From positions 88,832 to 152,831 of the forward strand of contig NZ_JAAWWD010000062.1 of NCBI RefSeq assembly GCF_021404545.1: a stretch of DNA of 64,000 nt. Direction: 5' to 3'. The stretch's first letter is position 1. Every line of letters starts with the position of its first letter. Origin of the DNA: Aestuariivita sp. Lineage in GTDB: Bacteria > Pseudomonadota > Alphaproteobacteria > Rhodobacterales > Rhodobacteraceae. This document shows positions 16,421-26,079 of this stretch, piece by piece. Both the position numbers and the translations under genes were made by a program. The notes beneath the pieces are model-generated. The model saw nothing but the letters and a program-made list of their open reading frames with translations. It had not been told where the DNA came from and ran no database searches.

Positions 16421-19400
16421 ATGCCGCGCGATGTCCCCCGTGCCGCCGGCGGCGTGCTGTCCTATTTTACCCGTCACCCCACAGCCGCAAACCTGCTGCT
16501 TGTCATGCTGATGGTTCTCGGCCTGGCTGCGATCCCCAATATGCGCGCGCAGTTCTTTCCCGATGTGATCATCGACAATGTGACGGTCAGTATCGAATGG
16601 GAGGGGGCCGGCCCCGAAGATGTGGATGGCGCCATCGTGCAGGTGCTGGAGCCGGTGCTGCTGGCGGTGGACGGTGTCGAAAGCTCCAACTCGACATCGC
16701 GTGAGGGGCAGGCCTCGATCACGCTGGAGTTCGAGCCGGGTTGGGACATGGGGCGCGCCGCAGACGATGTGCAGGCGGCAGTCGATGGGATCACCACTCT
16801 GCCGGAGGAGGCGGAGGAGCCAAACGTGCGGCGCGGCGCCTGGCGCGACCGGGTCACCGATCTGGTGATCACCGGCCCGGTGGAGCCCGAACAGCTTGCC
16901 CTTTTTGCCGATGAATTGGTCACGCGGCTTTTTACCGTGGGGGTCACCCGCACAACGATCCGGGGCGTCGCCGCCCCCGAAACGGTGGTTGAGGTCCCGT
17001 CATCTGCGCTGATCGAACATGATGTCACGATGCAGCAGATCGCTCAGGCCATCGCCGAGGAGGTCGATGCCGATCCGGCCGGAGACGTGACCGGCGCCAA
17101 TGCGCGGGTGCGCACCGGCACCGAGAAACGCACACCCGATGACATTGCACGCATCGTGCTGCGCTCGAACGCCGATGGCTCCAAGCTGACGGTTGCGGAT
17201 GTGGCGCGGATCCTGGTGGAGGGGCCGGACCGGGAGCGCGCCTATTTCGTGGGTGAGGATCCGGCGATCTCGATCCGGGTGGACCGGTCGGATCAGGGCG
17301 ACGCGATTGGCATTCAGCGCACCGTCGAAGAGATCGCAGAGCAGATGCAGGCCAGCCTGCCTCAGGGTGTGACGGTCGAGCTGATCCGCACCCGGGCCGA
17401 GGCGATCACCGGGCGTCTGAACATCTTGCTCGATAACGGGCTTTTGGGTCTGGGGCTGGTCTTGTGCCTGCTCTTTCTGTTTTTGAACGCGCGCACGGCG
17501 TTCTGGGTGGCGGCGGGTATCCCTGCGGCCATGCTGGCGGCGATTGCGCTGATGTATGCCGCGGGGCTGACCATAAATATGATCAGCCTTTTCGGTCTGA
17601 TCATTACATTGGGCATCGTCGTGGATGATGCCATCGTTGTGGGCGAACATGCCGATTACCGATACCGCCATTTTGGTGAGCATCCCTATGCCGCGGCTGA
17701 AAATGCCGCGCGCCGCATGGCGATGCCGGTTTTTGCCGCGACGCTTACCACGATTATCGCGTTCTTTGGGCTGATCGCCGTCGGTGGGCGGTTCGGTGAT
17801 CTGATCCGCGACATTCCTTTTACCGTGATCGTGGTTCTGGCGGCGTCCTTGGTGGAATGTTTTCTGATCCTGCCGCATCACATGGCCAAATCGCTGATCA
17901 AAGCGGAAAAGGAACGTTGGTACGACGTGCCTAGCCGGGTGGTGAATACCGGGTTCCGCTGGGTGCGCGATACCCTGTTTCGGCCGCTGGTCGCTTGGGT
18001 GATCTGGGGCCGCTATGCGGTTGTCGCGGGGGTGCTGGTGATCCTGGCGAGCCAGGTGGCCGTGTTCATCAAGGGCGATGTGCAATGGCGGTTTTTCAAC
18101 GCGCCTGAGCGGGGTTCGGTCACTGGCAATTTCGCCATGGCCGAAGGGGCGACCCGCGCCGACACAATGGCGATGATGCGCGAGATGCAGCGCGCCACCG
18201 AAGCATTGGGCGCGCAATATGCCGAACGCTATGGCACAAACCCTCTGGATTATGTCATGGCCGAGATCGGCGGCAATGCCGGGCGCGGGCTGAGCGGGGT
18301 CGGGGCCAAGGACACCGACCTTTTGGGCGGGATTTCGATCGAGCTGATCGATGCCGATCTGCGCCCCTATTCCAGTTTCGCCTTTGTGGCCGAGTTGCAG
18401 GACAGCGTGCGCCGCCACCCGCTGGCCGAGACGGTGAGCTTTCGCGGCTGGCGGTCGGGCCCGGGGGGCGATGCGCTGGATGTGCAGTTCTTCGGCGCCT
18501 CGGTCGATACGCTCAAGGCCGCCAGTCAGGATTTGCAGACCGCCCTTCTGCGCTATCCCGAAGTATCGGCGGTGGAGGATAACCTCGCCTATGACAAGGA
18601 AGAGCTGATCCTGGACCTGACGGCGCAGGGGCAGGCGCTGGGTTTTACTATCGACACGCTGGGCAGGGCGCTGCGCGCGCGGCTCAACGGGCTGGAGGCC
18701 GCGACCTATCCCGACGGGCCGCGCAGTGCGAGCATCCGGGTGGAACTGCCGGAAGGGGAACTGACCGCCGATTTCCTGGAGCGCACGCAGATGCGCACGC
18801 CCGATGGGCATTATGTACCGTTGGCCGATCTGGTCACGGTCGAACAGCGCACCGGCTTTTCGACCGTTCGGCGCGAGAACGGTGTTCGTCTGATATCGGT
18901 GACCGGCGATATCTCCGAGGATGACCCGGCCCGCGCCGAACAGATCATGCGGGCGCTCGAGACTGAAATCCTGCCCGAAATTGCCAGTGTGCGGCAGGTG
19001 GAATGGCTGCTCTCGGGATTGAGCGAGGATGAGGACGAGTTTCTTTCTGACGCGCTAACCGGTCTGATCTTGTGTCTGACGGGCATCTTCCTGGTATTGG
19101 CCTGGGTGTTTTCCAGCTGGACACGGCCCTTGGTGGTCATGGCGATTATTCCATTCGGCCTGGTGGGCACGATCTATGGGCATGGCGCCTGGGATGTGCC
19201 GCTGAGCATGTTCACGGTTGTGGGACTATTAGGAATGACGGGGATTATCATCAACGATTCCATCGTGTTGGTGACGACCATAGACGATTATGCCAAGGAG
19301 CGTGGGCTGATCCCGTCCATTATCGACGCCACGGCCGACCGATTGCGGCCGGTCTTGCTGACCACTCTGACGACGGTATTGGGGTTGGCGCCGCTGCTCT

Positions 19401-19825
19401 ATGAGACCTCGCAACAGGCGCAGTTCCTCAAACCGACCGTGATCACGCTGGTCTATGGGCTGGGCTTTGGGATGATCCTGGTGTTGTTGATCGTACCGGC
19501 CCTGGTTGCGATGCAATACGATGTCAGCCGTCGTATGGCGGCAATGCGCCGGGCTTTGCGCAGCCCGCATCAGGGGGTAAGAGGCACGGTTGTGGCAAGT
19601 GGTCTGGCCATTCTGGTTTGGTTTGCTGCGACCCTTGGCGCGGTTCTGGTGCACGGTGCCATTCCGCCTGAGTTGGTGAGGCTGTTGGGTTTTGTCGCCG
19701 ATATGGACCCGATGCGCGCCGCGCTGCTTGCGTTCTTGGTGGGCAGTTTCGTCATCGTGGCATCGATTTATCTGATTGCCAGCACTGTAGCGGTTCTACG
19801 AGGCGCACGAGAGGTCAGAAACTGA
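16421..19825 (+). CDS. RND efflux permease, HAE1-like
   Basis: Proton-driven inner-membrane pump of the AcrB/MexB superfamily, 1134 residues. It has an N-terminal helix at about residues 23-41, two large periplasmic loops and two blocks of membrane helices. The TM4 proton-relay motif GIVVDDAIVVGEHADYRY is intact (Asp-Asp). A second-half TM10-type segment GMTGIIINDSIVLVTTIDDY is its counterpart. Substrate unknown. I start at MPRDVPRA, 4 bp after the adaptor stop. The stop TGA lies inside the first hairpin of the following repeat cluster, so the last residues (VRN) are encoded by the repeat. Confidence 0.92.
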   Translation: MPRDVPRAAGGVLSYFTRHPTAANLLLVMLMVLGLAAIPNMRAQFFPDVIIDNVTVSIEWEGAGPEDVDGAIVQVLEPVLLAVDGVESSNSTSREGQASITLEFEPGWDMGRAADDVQAAVDGITTLPEEAEEPNVRRGAWRDRVTDLVITGPVEPEQLALFADELVTRLFTVGVTRTTIRGVAAPETVVEVPSSALIEHDVTMQQIAQAIAEEVDADPAGDVTGANARVRTGTEKRTPDDIARIVLRSNADGSKLTVADVARILVEGPDRERAYFVGEDPAISIRVDRSDQGDAIGIQRTVEEIAEQMQASLPQGVTVELIRTRAEAITGRLNILLDNGLLGLGLVLCLLFLFLNARTAFWVAAGIPAAMLAAIALMYAAGLTINMISLFGLIITLGIVVDDAIVVGEHADYRYRHFGEHPYAAAENAARRMAMPVFAATLTTIIAFFGLIAVGGRFGDLIRDIPFTVIVVLAASLVECFLILPHHMAKSLIKAEKERWYDVPSRVVNTGFRWVRDTLFRPLVAWVIWGRYAVVAGVLVILASQVAVFIKGDVQWRFFNAPERGSVTGNFAMAEGATRADTMAMMREMQRATEALGAQYAERYGTNPLDYVMAEIGGNAGRGLSGVGAKDTDLLGGISIELIDADLRPYSSFAFVAELQDSVRRHPLAETVSFRGWRSGPGGDALDVQFFGASVDTLKAASQDLQTALLRYPEVSAVEDNLAYDKEELILDLTAQGQALGFTIDTLGRALRARLNGLEAATYPDGPRSASIRVELPEGELTADFLERTQMRTPDGHYVPLADLVTVEQRTGFSTVRRENGVRLISVTGDISEDDPARAEQIMRALETEILPEIASVRQVEWLLSGLSEDEDEFLSDALTGLILCLTGIFLVLAWVFSSWTRPLVVMAIIPFGLVGTIYGHGAWDVPLSMFTVVGLLGMTGIIINDSIVLVTTIDDYAKERGLIPSIIDATADRLRPVLLTTLTTVLGLAPLLYETSQQAQFLKPTVITLVYGLGFGMILVLLIVPALVAMQYDVSRRMAAMRRALRSPHQGVRGTVVASGLAILVWFAATLGAVLVHGAIPPELVRLLGFVADMDPMRAALLAFLVGSFVIVASIYLIASTVAVLRGAREVRN

Positions 19826-19928
19826 CGCAGTTTCTGACCAATTCCTGACGCAGGAATTGGTGCATTTGGCCAGCACAGGCACCCAGAAACTGCGTCAGTT
19901 TCTGGGCAGATTTTGCGTCAAAATCTGC
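19814..19928. repeat. Four-hairpin palindromic repeat cluster (locus 2)
   Basis: Four perfect hairpins with 3-nt loops. 19814-19838: arms GTCAGAAACTG / CAGTTTCTGAC, loop ACG. 19838-19860: CCAATTCCTG / CAGGAATTGG, loop ACG. 19882-19906: CCCAGAAACTG / CAGTTTCTGGG, loop CGT. 19906-19928: GCAGATTTTG / CAAAATCTGC, loop CGT. The cluster lies between the convergent RND pump and DsbD-N genes and ends directly at the DsbD-N stop codon. Compared with locus 1 the arm bases differ but pairing is kept (for example ATTCCTG/CAGGAAT against ATTTCTG/CAGAAAT), which is compensatory change. Confidence 0.9.
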
Positions 19929-20735
19929 TTAGTCGCTGCTGCATCCACGGATATCTACCGCGCGCGTTTGGCCCAGCACGGTAAAGCGCAGGGCCGAGCG
20001 GTCGAGCGCAAAGCTTCCCGCTTTTGCATGCATCAGCTCCGAAACCGCGATCAGCGTACCGCCTTGGCGCGTGGTTTCGGTCTCCGATACCCAGATCTGG
20101 GGATCGCCCGTTTCGGTCACGGTGTACTCGGTCCCGCCCGCATGGGGCATGCGGATATGTGCCTCGATCCGCAGCCCGTCGCTGGTGGGAGAGATCACAC
20201 ATTTGGCCGAAGTCACGCCAGCCTCCACCGCGCTGTAGGGCCGGTCGGACCGGGCCGCGAGGATGGCGGGGTGGCGTGGGCTTGCCGGATCCAGCATACG
20301 GTCGAATATAAGCGTGCTGGGAATGCAGACCTCCCGGCACACGCCGATCTCCATCTTGCCCTTCAGGCGCACAGGTTGGCCCGCTCGCCGGGGCGTGATG
20401 TCGATGGGCAATACCAGTTCGGTCTCATATCCCACCGATCGCATGCCGTTCTGGTCGAATACCTCGGGCGTTGGCCAGGACATCTGCGTTGCTTCCAGAT
20501 TGCGCGATCCACGCCAGGAAAACTGCGGCGGGATACCGGCATCGCCGGGCGCGCGCCAATAGGTCTTCCATCCAGGTTCCAACGTCAATCGGATCGCCGC
20601 CCGGTGCGTGCCGGTCGCGGTCGTGCCACCATCGAGAACGTCAATCTGAACGACATCGTCCACCCAGCCTTGCGCCGAGACGGGCAGAGCGGTCAGGGCG
20701 GCCAGCGCCAAAGGGGCAAATACATGTAATTTCAT
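19929..20735 (-). CDS. Protein-disulfide reductase DsbD N-terminal-domain protein
   Basis: Exported protein of 268 residues with a signal peptide (MKLHVFAPLALAALTALPVSAQG). The rest resembles the periplasmic DsbD alpha domain (Ig-like, thiol-handling), with GWKTYWRAPGDAGIPPQF near residue 54 and a CREVC pair near residue 136, the likely redox-active cysteines. There is no DsbD beta (membrane) or gamma (thioredoxin) domain, so it is a stand-alone receptor. It probably shuttles thiols in cytochrome c or envelope assembly; the partner is not in the window. Confidence 0.85.
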   Translation of the reverse strand: MKLHVFAPLALAALTALPVSAQGWVDDVVQIDVLDGGTTATGTHRAAIRLTLEPGWKTYWRAPGDAGIPPQFSWRGSRNLEATQMSWPTPEVFDQNGMRSVGYETELVLPIDITPRRAGQPVRLKGKMEIGVCREVCIPSTLIFDRMLDPASPRHPAILAARSDRPYSAVEAGVTSAKCVISPTSDGLRIEAHIRMPHAGGTEYTVTETGDPQIWVSETETTRQGGTLIAVSELMHAKAGSFALDRSALRFTVLGQTRAVDIRGCSSD

Positions 20736-20881
20736 ACCCCTTCAGATGGACCAGGTTTGTCAGTTTGCCAAGTCACGTTCCGGTCAACGCGCTGCACGCG
20801 GCAAGGCTTGCACCGATGCGTTGAACCCATCATGTTAGAAGCTGTGTGAAGGGGGCTTCGAGACCGTGGCGGATATCAGAT

Positions 20882-21439
20882 ATGCTCGACCTGACCGGTA
20901 AACTCTTGATTGCGATGCCCGGTATGGGCGATCCGCGCTTTGAGGCGTCGGTGGTTTTCGTGTGCAGCCATTCCGGCGAAGGGGCGATGGGTCTGATCAT
21001 CAACAAACCGGCCCCCGAAGTGCGCCTTGCCGAATTGTTGGAACAGCTTGATATCGATCCCCGGGCCGAGGGGCTGAACCGGCCGGTGCATTTCGGCGGC
21101 CCGGTCGAAGGTGGCCGCGGGTTTGTGCTGCATGGGCGCGATTACGGGTCAAGTATTCAGACGCTGGAGGTGACCGACGAGATCGGCATGACCGCGACAC
21201 TGGATGTGCTCGAAGACATCGCCCGCGGGACAGGCCCGTCACAGGCGCTGATGCTGCTGGGCTATGCCGGCTGGGGTGCGGGGCAGCTGGAGGGCGAGAT
21301 CGGCCGCAATGGCTGGCTGACCGCCGACGCCAGTGCGGATCTGATATTCGGCTTGCCTGATGAGCGCAAATGGAGCGCCGCACTCAAGACGCTCGGCATC
21401 GAGCCGATGATGCTGTCGGGCAGTGCCGGACACGCCTGA
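20882..21439 (+). CDS. YqgE/AlgH family protein
   Basis: A 185-residue cytosolic protein of the UPF0301/AlgH family: [20 protein letters not shown] at the start, [31 protein letters not shown] and [14 protein letters not shown] in order. The molecular role is not established; members have been linked to alginate regulation and peptide/NO responses. I chose the ATG giving MLDLTGK because family members start there. It is tail-to-tail with the Sua5-type gene, with 2 bp between the stops. Confidence 0.93.
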   Translation: MLDLTGKLLIAMPGMGDPRFEASVVFVCSHSGEGAMGLIINKPAPEVRLAELLEQLDIDPRAEGLNRPVHFGGPVEGGRGFVLHGRDYGSSIQTLEVTDEIGMTATLDVLEDIARGTGPSQALMLLGYAGWGAGQLEGEIGRNGWLTADASADLIFGLPDERKWSAALKTLGIEPMMLSGSAGHA

Positions 21440-21441
21440 GT

Positions 21442-22392
21442 TCAGGTGCGCGGCGCGGCGGCGCGGCGCAGACGATCGTTGATCGCCTGACCCAGACCCG
21501 TCTCTGGGATCGGTGCCACGGCAATCGGGCGGCCCAGGGCATCCAACTGATGAAGACAGGCAAAGAGCCGCGCCGCGGCTTCTGAAAGATCGCCCGACGG
21601 GGACAGGTTCAAATCCCCGGTGCCGGATCCGAAGCCGAGATAGACCTCCCCCGGTTCGGGGGCCTCGGCGTTCAGGCGGACCCGCACCCGCGGGGCATAG
21701 TGCGAGCGCAGCTGACCGGGGGCCGAGATCGCGCGCCCATCGTCCCAACTGGAGAAACGACGGCCCAGAGCCGCCTCCAACGGGTCAAGCGGCACCCCGC
21801 CGGGGCGCAGGAGGATCGGTGTCTCGCCGTCAAACCCGACAACGGTCGATTCCACGCCGACAGGGCAGGGGCCCGCGTCGATCACTGCGTCGATCCGCCC
21901 CGACAGCCCCGCCAGGACATGCTGCGCGGTCGTTGGGCTGATCCGGCCCGAAGGGTTGGCCGACGGACCCGCCAGCGGCCCACCGAACGCAGCCAAGAGG
22001 GCCCGCGCCACCGGATGCGCTGGCACGCGCAGGCCCACGGTCGCCAGCCCTGCGGTCACCAGCTCACTCAGACCATGATCGCGCGCCAGAGGCAGCACCA
22101 GCGTGAGCGCGCCTGGCCAGAACGCCTGCGCGAGCCGGGCCGCGTCGTCGCTCAGATCGGCATATTGCGCCGCGTCCGCCATATCGGCCAGATGGACGAT
22201 CAGCGGATTGAAGGCGGGGCGCCCCTTGGCCGCAAACAGATCGGCTACCGCACGGCCCTGGCGGGCATCCGCACCCAGCCCGTAGACCGTTTCGGTGGGA
22301 AACGCGACAAGCCCGCCCTGTCGCAGCAGCTCTGCCGCGCGCGCCAGATCGGGCGCGGTTGTGCCCAGGTGTTGGGTCTCTCGGTCATCCAT
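21442..22392 (-). CDS. L-threonylcarbamoyladenylate synthase (Sua5/YwlC type)
   Basis: Makes threonylcarbamoyl-AMP from Thr, bicarbonate and ATP for tRNA t6A37 modification. At 316 residues it is the long, two-domain Sua5 form. An N-terminal YrdC-like domain has GLVAFPTETVYGLGADA near residue 25, AKGRPAFNPLIVH, PLAGPSANPSGRISPT and SRVI-equivalent VESTVVGF. A linker with PGQLRSHYAPR leads to the C-terminal Sua5 domain. Start MDDRETQ chosen; upstream in-frame sequence is not family-like. It is divergent from the acyl-CoA dehydrogenase gene with a 162-bp gap. Confidence 0.93.
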   Translation of the reverse strand: MDDRETQHLGTTAPDLARAAELLRQGGLVAFPTETVYGLGADARQGRAVADLFAAKGRPAFNPLIVHLADMADAAQYADLSDDAARLAQAFWPGALTLVLPLARDHGLSELVTAGLATVGLRVPAHPVARALLAAFGGPLAGPSANPSGRISPTTAQHVLAGLSGRIDAVIDAGPCPVGVESTVVGFDGETPILLRPGGVPLDPLEAALGRRFSSWDDGRAISAPGQLRSHYAPRVRVRLNAEAPEPGEVYLGFGSGTGDLNLSPSGDLSEAAARLFACLHQLDALGRPIAVAPIPETGLGQAINDRLRRAAAPRT

Positions 22393-22554
22393 TTGACATG
22401 CGGGGCTCGTGACGCGGCGTTTTGGTTGCGTGGACCCGCACGACCAGTGTGGAATGCGGATCACCATGTCTTAGCGGTGCTGTGCGCGAAGGGAAACCCA
22501 TGACGGGCGCTCCTGTGATCTCGCCCGGAAGCCGCCGTCTTGAGAGGTTACGCC

Positions 22555-24270
22555 ATGCCCTATCGCGCGCCGGTTTCGGATTTCGAGTTCATCCTGTCTC
22601 ATGTGGTGGGGTTTGAGGATGTGACGGCGACCGACCGTTTTTCCGAGGCCAGCGCCGACACCGTGCACGCCATCCTCAGCGAGGCCGGAAAGATGAGCGA
22701 AGAGGTGCTCGCCCCCTTGCAACGCCCCGGCGATCTGCATCCCGCGCGACTGGAAAACGGGGTGGTGCGCACCTCTCCTGGATTTGCTGATGGCTGGAAG
22801 GCAATTGCCGAAGGCGGCTGGGTCGGGCTGGCGGGCGATCCAGACTATGGCGGTATGGGACTGCCGATGGCGCTGGCCACAGCCGTGAACGATATGATGA
22901 GTGCGGCCTGCGTGTCGTTGCAGCTGGCCCCCCTGATGGCTCAGGGTCAGATCGAGGCGCTGGAGCATCACGCAAGCGACGCCATCAAAGCGCTCTATTT
23001 GCCCAAGCTGATCAGCGGGCAGTGGACCGGCACGATGAACCTGACCGAGCCGCAGGCCGGATCGGATGTGGGTGCGCTGACCTCCAAGGCCGAGCCTAAT
23101 GGCGACGGCACATACGCGATCACCGGGCAGAAGATCTATATCAGCTGGGGCGATCACGACGTGGCCGAAAACATCTGCCATCTGGTGCTGGCACGCCTGC
23201 CGGGCGCACCTGACGGGACCAAGGGGATCAGCCTCTTTCTGGTGCCCAAGCGCCTGCCGGACGAAAGCGGCAATCCCGGCGTGGCGAACGAGCTCAAGGT
23301 GGTGAGCCTGGAGCATAAGATGGGTCTGCATGGCTCGCCCACCTGTGTGATGCAGTATGACGGCGCCACTGGCTGGCTGATCGGCGAGAAGAACAACGGC
23401 ATGGCGGCGATGTTCACGATGATGAACAACGCGCGCCTGGGTGTGGGCACGCAAGGCATCGGCGTGGCCGAGGGAGCCTATCAGAATGCGCTGCACTATG
23501 CGCTGGACCGCAAACAGGGCCGGTCGCTGCATGGCTATACCATTGCCGCCCATGCGGATGTGCGGCGGATGCTGACCTCGATGAAGGCGGATGTGTTTGC
23601 AGCCCGCTCCATCGCGCTGGCCTGTGCAGTCGCAATTGATATGGAGACCGCGACCGGCCACAAGGACTGGACCACACGGGCGGCGTTTCTGACGCCCATT
23701 GCCAAGGCATTCGGCACCGATGTCGGCAATGAGGTCGCGCATACCGGCATTCAGGTGCATGGTGGCATGGGGTTCGTCGAGGAGACCGGTGCCGCGCAAT
23801 ATGCCCGCGATGTGCGCGTGACCACGATCTACGAGGGCACTAACGGCATTCAGGCGATGGATCTGGTGACCCGCAAGCTTTCGGACGGGGGCGAGATGGC
23901 GTTCAAGCTGCTCGATGAGATCGAGGCGCAGGCCGAGCAGGTGCGCGCCAAGATACCGGCGCTTGCCGATCTGGCCGAAGGGGTCTGGCAGGCGTCCGAA
24001 AGCCTGCGCGAAGCGACCGAGTGGATGGTCGCGCAAGAGGAAGTGACCGACCGGCTGGCCGGAGCGGTGCCTTACTTGCGCGCCTTTGCACGGGTGCTGG
24101 GCGGGCATTACCACCTGTCGGCGGCGATGGCCGAGGCGGATGGGCCCCGCGCGGCATTGGCGCGGTTCTATATCACGCGCCTGTTGCCGGAGCATACAGC
24201 GCTCCTGACCCATGCGCAGGGCGGGTCGGATGATCTTTACGCATTGAGCCTGGATGACCTCGCGGCGTAA
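22555..24270 (+). CDS. Acyl-CoA dehydrogenase, DmdC-like
   Basis: FAD-dependent acyl-CoA dehydrogenase of 571 residues. The architecture is the long DmdC-type: an N-terminal cap (MPYRAPVSDFEFILSHVVG), central MNLTEPQAGSDVGAL (FAD/substrate site near residue 160), and a C-terminal helical domain with VHGGMGFVEETGAAQYARD and TTIYEGTNGIQAMDL. From family knowledge, DmdC oxidises 3-methylmercaptopropionyl-CoA in DMSP demethylation, but close paralogues act on other acyl-CoAs. No dmdB or dmdD is adjacent, so the substrate is inferred only. The ribosome-binding site TTGAGAGG lies 8 bp upstream. Confidence 0.88.
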   Translation: MPYRAPVSDFEFILSHVVGFEDVTATDRFSEASADTVHAILSEAGKMSEEVLAPLQRPGDLHPARLENGVVRTSPGFADGWKAIAEGGWVGLAGDPDYGGMGLPMALATAVNDMMSAACVSLQLAPLMAQGQIEALEHHASDAIKALYLPKLISGQWTGTMNLTEPQAGSDVGALTSKAEPNGDGTYAITGQKIYISWGDHDVAENICHLVLARLPGAPDGTKGISLFLVPKRLPDESGNPGVANELKVVSLEHKMGLHGSPTCVMQYDGATGWLIGEKNNGMAAMFTMMNNARLGVGTQGIGVAEGAYQNALHYALDRKQGRSLHGYTIAAHADVRRMLTSMKADVFAARSIALACAVAIDMETATGHKDWTTRAAFLTPIAKAFGTDVGNEVAHTGIQVHGGMGFVEETGAAQYARDVRVTTIYEGTNGIQAMDLVTRKLSDGGEMAFKLLDEIEAQAEQVRAKIPALADLAEGVWQASESLREATEWMVAQEEVTDRLAGAVPYLRAFARVLGGHYHLSAAMAEADGPRAALARFYITRLLPEHTALLTHAQGGSDDLYALSLDDLAA

Positions 24271-24323
24271 GAGACGCCCAGCAGGCGCCCGCTGAGGGGT
24301 CCGCCGGAAAAAGGACAGACATC

Positions 24324-25367
24324 GTGGACGGATCAGTCGAAGGGTTGCGATACCCCTGGGAGAACGCGCCCGACAGGGGCGAGGCGGTCCAGGTGGCGGA
24401 CGGTGTGCTGTGGATGCGCTTGCCGCTGCCGATGAAGCTCGATCATGTGAATGTCTATGCGCTGGATGACGGCGACGGCTGGACGGTGATCGACACGGGT
24501 TTTGCGTCGCGCCTGACGCGGGAGGTGTGGGGCGCGTTGATGGCGGGGCCGCTTGGGGGAAAGCCGGTCACGCGCGTGATCGTCACCCATCATCACCCCG
24601 ATCACGTAGGCCTTGCGGGCTGGTTCCAGTCGGAACATGGGGCCGAGCTGATCACAACACGCACCGCCTGGCTCTTTGCGCGGATGCTGATGCTGGACCG
24701 GCAAGAGGTGCTGCCCGAAGAGACGCTCGCCTTTTACCGGAGCGGCGGCATGGCCCCCGAGATCCTGGAAAAGCGCAAGGCGGAAAACCCCTTCAACTTT
24801 GCCGATGTGGTGGCCCCCATGCCGCTGGGCTATAGGCGGATCAAGCAAGGCGACGTGATCCGCATGGGCGGGCGCGATTGGGATGTGCATATGGGCAATG
24901 GCCATGCGCCCGAACACGCCACTTTCTGGAGCCGCGACGATCATCTGGTGATCGCGGGCGATCAGATCCTGCCCTCGATCAGCCCCAATATCGGGGTCTA
25001 TGCCACCGAGCCGATGGCCGATCCGGTGAGTGATTGGATCGAAGCCTGCGAGCGCCTTGCACCGCTTGCGCGGCCAGATCACCTGGTGCTGGGCGGGCAC
25101 AAGCTGCCCTTTACCGGTTTGCCAATGCGGATGCGGCAGTTGATCGACAATCATCACGGCGCGCTCAAGCGGCTGATGGGTGCGCTGGACAGCCCAAGGA
25201 CAGCCGCGGATTGTTTTTTGCCGATCTTCAAGCGTAAGATCGGTGAGGGGGAGTACGGTCTGGCTCTGGTCGAGGCGATTGCCCATGTCAGCCACCTCTA
25301 TCAGTTGGGCGAGGTGACGCGCAGCCGCCGCGACGATGGCGCCTGGCTGTACCAACGCAAGGGCTAG
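24324..25367 (+). CDS. MBL-fold metallo-hydrolase
   Basis: A 347-residue metallo-beta-lactamase-fold hydrolase with GTG start, AAAAGGAC upstream. The metal motif THHHPDH (H-x-H-x-D-H) is near residue 91, with further ligands in GNGHAPEHATF (His), VIAGDQIL (Asp) and LGGHKLPF (His). A C-terminal winged-helix-like segment (LVEAIAHVSHLYQLGEVTR) resembles LACTB2/Bd3279-type family members. Substrate unknown; neighbours suggest a thioester or organic ester. DUF6173 follows 3 bp later. Confidence 0.88.
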   Translation: MDGSVEGLRYPWENAPDRGEAVQVADGVLWMRLPLPMKLDHVNVYALDDGDGWTVIDTGFASRLTREVWGALMAGPLGGKPVTRVIVTHHHPDHVGLAGWFQSEHGAELITTRTAWLFARMLMLDRQEVLPEETLAFYRSGGMAPEILEKRKAENPFNFADVVAPMPLGYRRIKQGDVIRMGGRDWDVHMGNGHAPEHATFWSRDDHLVIAGDQILPSISPNIGVYATEPMADPVSDWIEACERLAPLARPDHLVLGGHKLPFTGLPMRMRQLIDNHHGALKRLMGALDSPRTAADCFLPIFKRKIGEGEYGLALVEAIAHVSHLYQLGEVTRSRRDDGAWLYQRKG

Positions 25368-25370
25368 GCG

Positions 25371-25838
25371 ATGGACAACAAGATCAGGACCACGGCAGAG
25401 TTGAACGAGGCAGATGCGCTGCCCCGGGTGCATGAGGTGCATGCGGGGGCCGAGGACCGCGCATGCATGCCGCAGCCGCCCGAAGACATGAAGAAGGCCG
25501 TCGAGCGGAAAAGCGCGGCACGCTGGGCCTATGAACGGATCATCCTTTACATCCAGAACTTTGAGAAACAGCTTGATGGTGAGCACGAGGTCGCCATGGG
25601 CTTTGCCGGGGGCGAGATCGGCGTGCTGCGGATCGAAGGGATGGGGTATTTCGACCCCGATATCGTGACATTCTACGGCAGCGATCAGGGCAGCGGGCGC
25701 ACCCAGTTGATCCAGCATGTCAGTCAGTTGAATGTGATGCTGCGGGCGCTGCCCAAACCCGAGGGTCAAAGAGAGCCGCAGCGTATCGGCTTTCGTCTGG
25801 CAGCCGATCTGAGCGAGACCGCGACTGCGCCCGATTGA
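25371..25838 (+). CDS. DUF6173 family protein
   Basis: A 155-residue cytosolic protein. The core RWAYERIILYIQNFEKQLD, then VAMGFAGGEIGVLRIEGMGYF and IQHVSQLNVMLRALPK, matches DUF6173, a family of unknown function. I recognise the family only from recall of its motif pattern. It is 3 bp downstream of the MBL-fold gene and probably co-transcribed. Beta strands dominate the middle, and the tail after residue 145 looks disordered. Confidence 0.75.
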   Translation: MDNKIRTTAELNEADALPRVHEVHAGAEDRACMPQPPEDMKKAVERKSAARWAYERIILYIQNFEKQLDGEHEVAMGFAGGEIGVLRIEGMGYFDPDIVTFYGSDQGSGRTQLIQHVSQLNVMLRALPKPEGQREPQRIGFRLAADLSETATAPD

Positions 25839-25903
25839 CGTGGTGACAGGGGGTCGCGAATCCAGTATCCAGTGCCAAAATCGCGTTGAACAGGACCTAT
25901 TCG

Positions 25904-26038
25904 ATGGACGAGCATAAACACGGCGAGATGGACGTAACCGGCCAAGAAAAGACTTTTGAAGGGTTCATGAAATGGACAGTTTGGTCCGTTGTCGTGATCC
26001 TGCTTTTGATTATCTGGATGGCGATCTTTATCACTTGA
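25904..26038 (+). CDS. aa3-type cytochrome c oxidase subunit IV (44 aa)
   Basis: A very short gene: MDEHKHGEMDVTGQEKTFEG, then a short amphipathic turn (FMKWTVW) and a single hydrophobic helix of about 17 residues ending in FIT. This is the pattern of the tiny fourth subunit that packs against CtaD/CtaC in alphaproteobacterial aa3 oxidases. Its acidic His-rich cytoplasmic head, the E-x-TF-x-GF-x-K-W motif and 44-residue length all fit. AGGACC lies upstream as a weak ribosome-binding site. The main oxidase genes are not in this window. Confidence 0.88.
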   Translation: MDEHKHGEMDVTGQEKTFEGFMKWTVWSVVVILLLIIWMAIFIT

Positions 26039-26079
26039 TCTCAGGTCCCCGGTCGCCGGATCTGAAAAGGAATTGAATA

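Noticed and set aside
14884..18811. Very long antisense open frames (for example 489 codons opposite the RND adaptor and 603 codons opposite the pump)
   Set aside because: They mirror the codon-position GC bias of the real genes, are rich in His/Arg/Gln and have no recognisable motif. The sense frames are full-length known families.
21605..21618. GGTTCAAATCCCC, like a tRNA T-arm
   Set aside because: It lies within the Sua5-type coding sequence and no acceptor, D or anticodon arms can be drawn around it.
22555..24270. Calling the acyl-CoA dehydrogenase dmdC outright
   Set aside because: The architecture fits, but there is no dmdB or dmdD nearby and close paralogues with other substrates exist. 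Left as DmdC-like.
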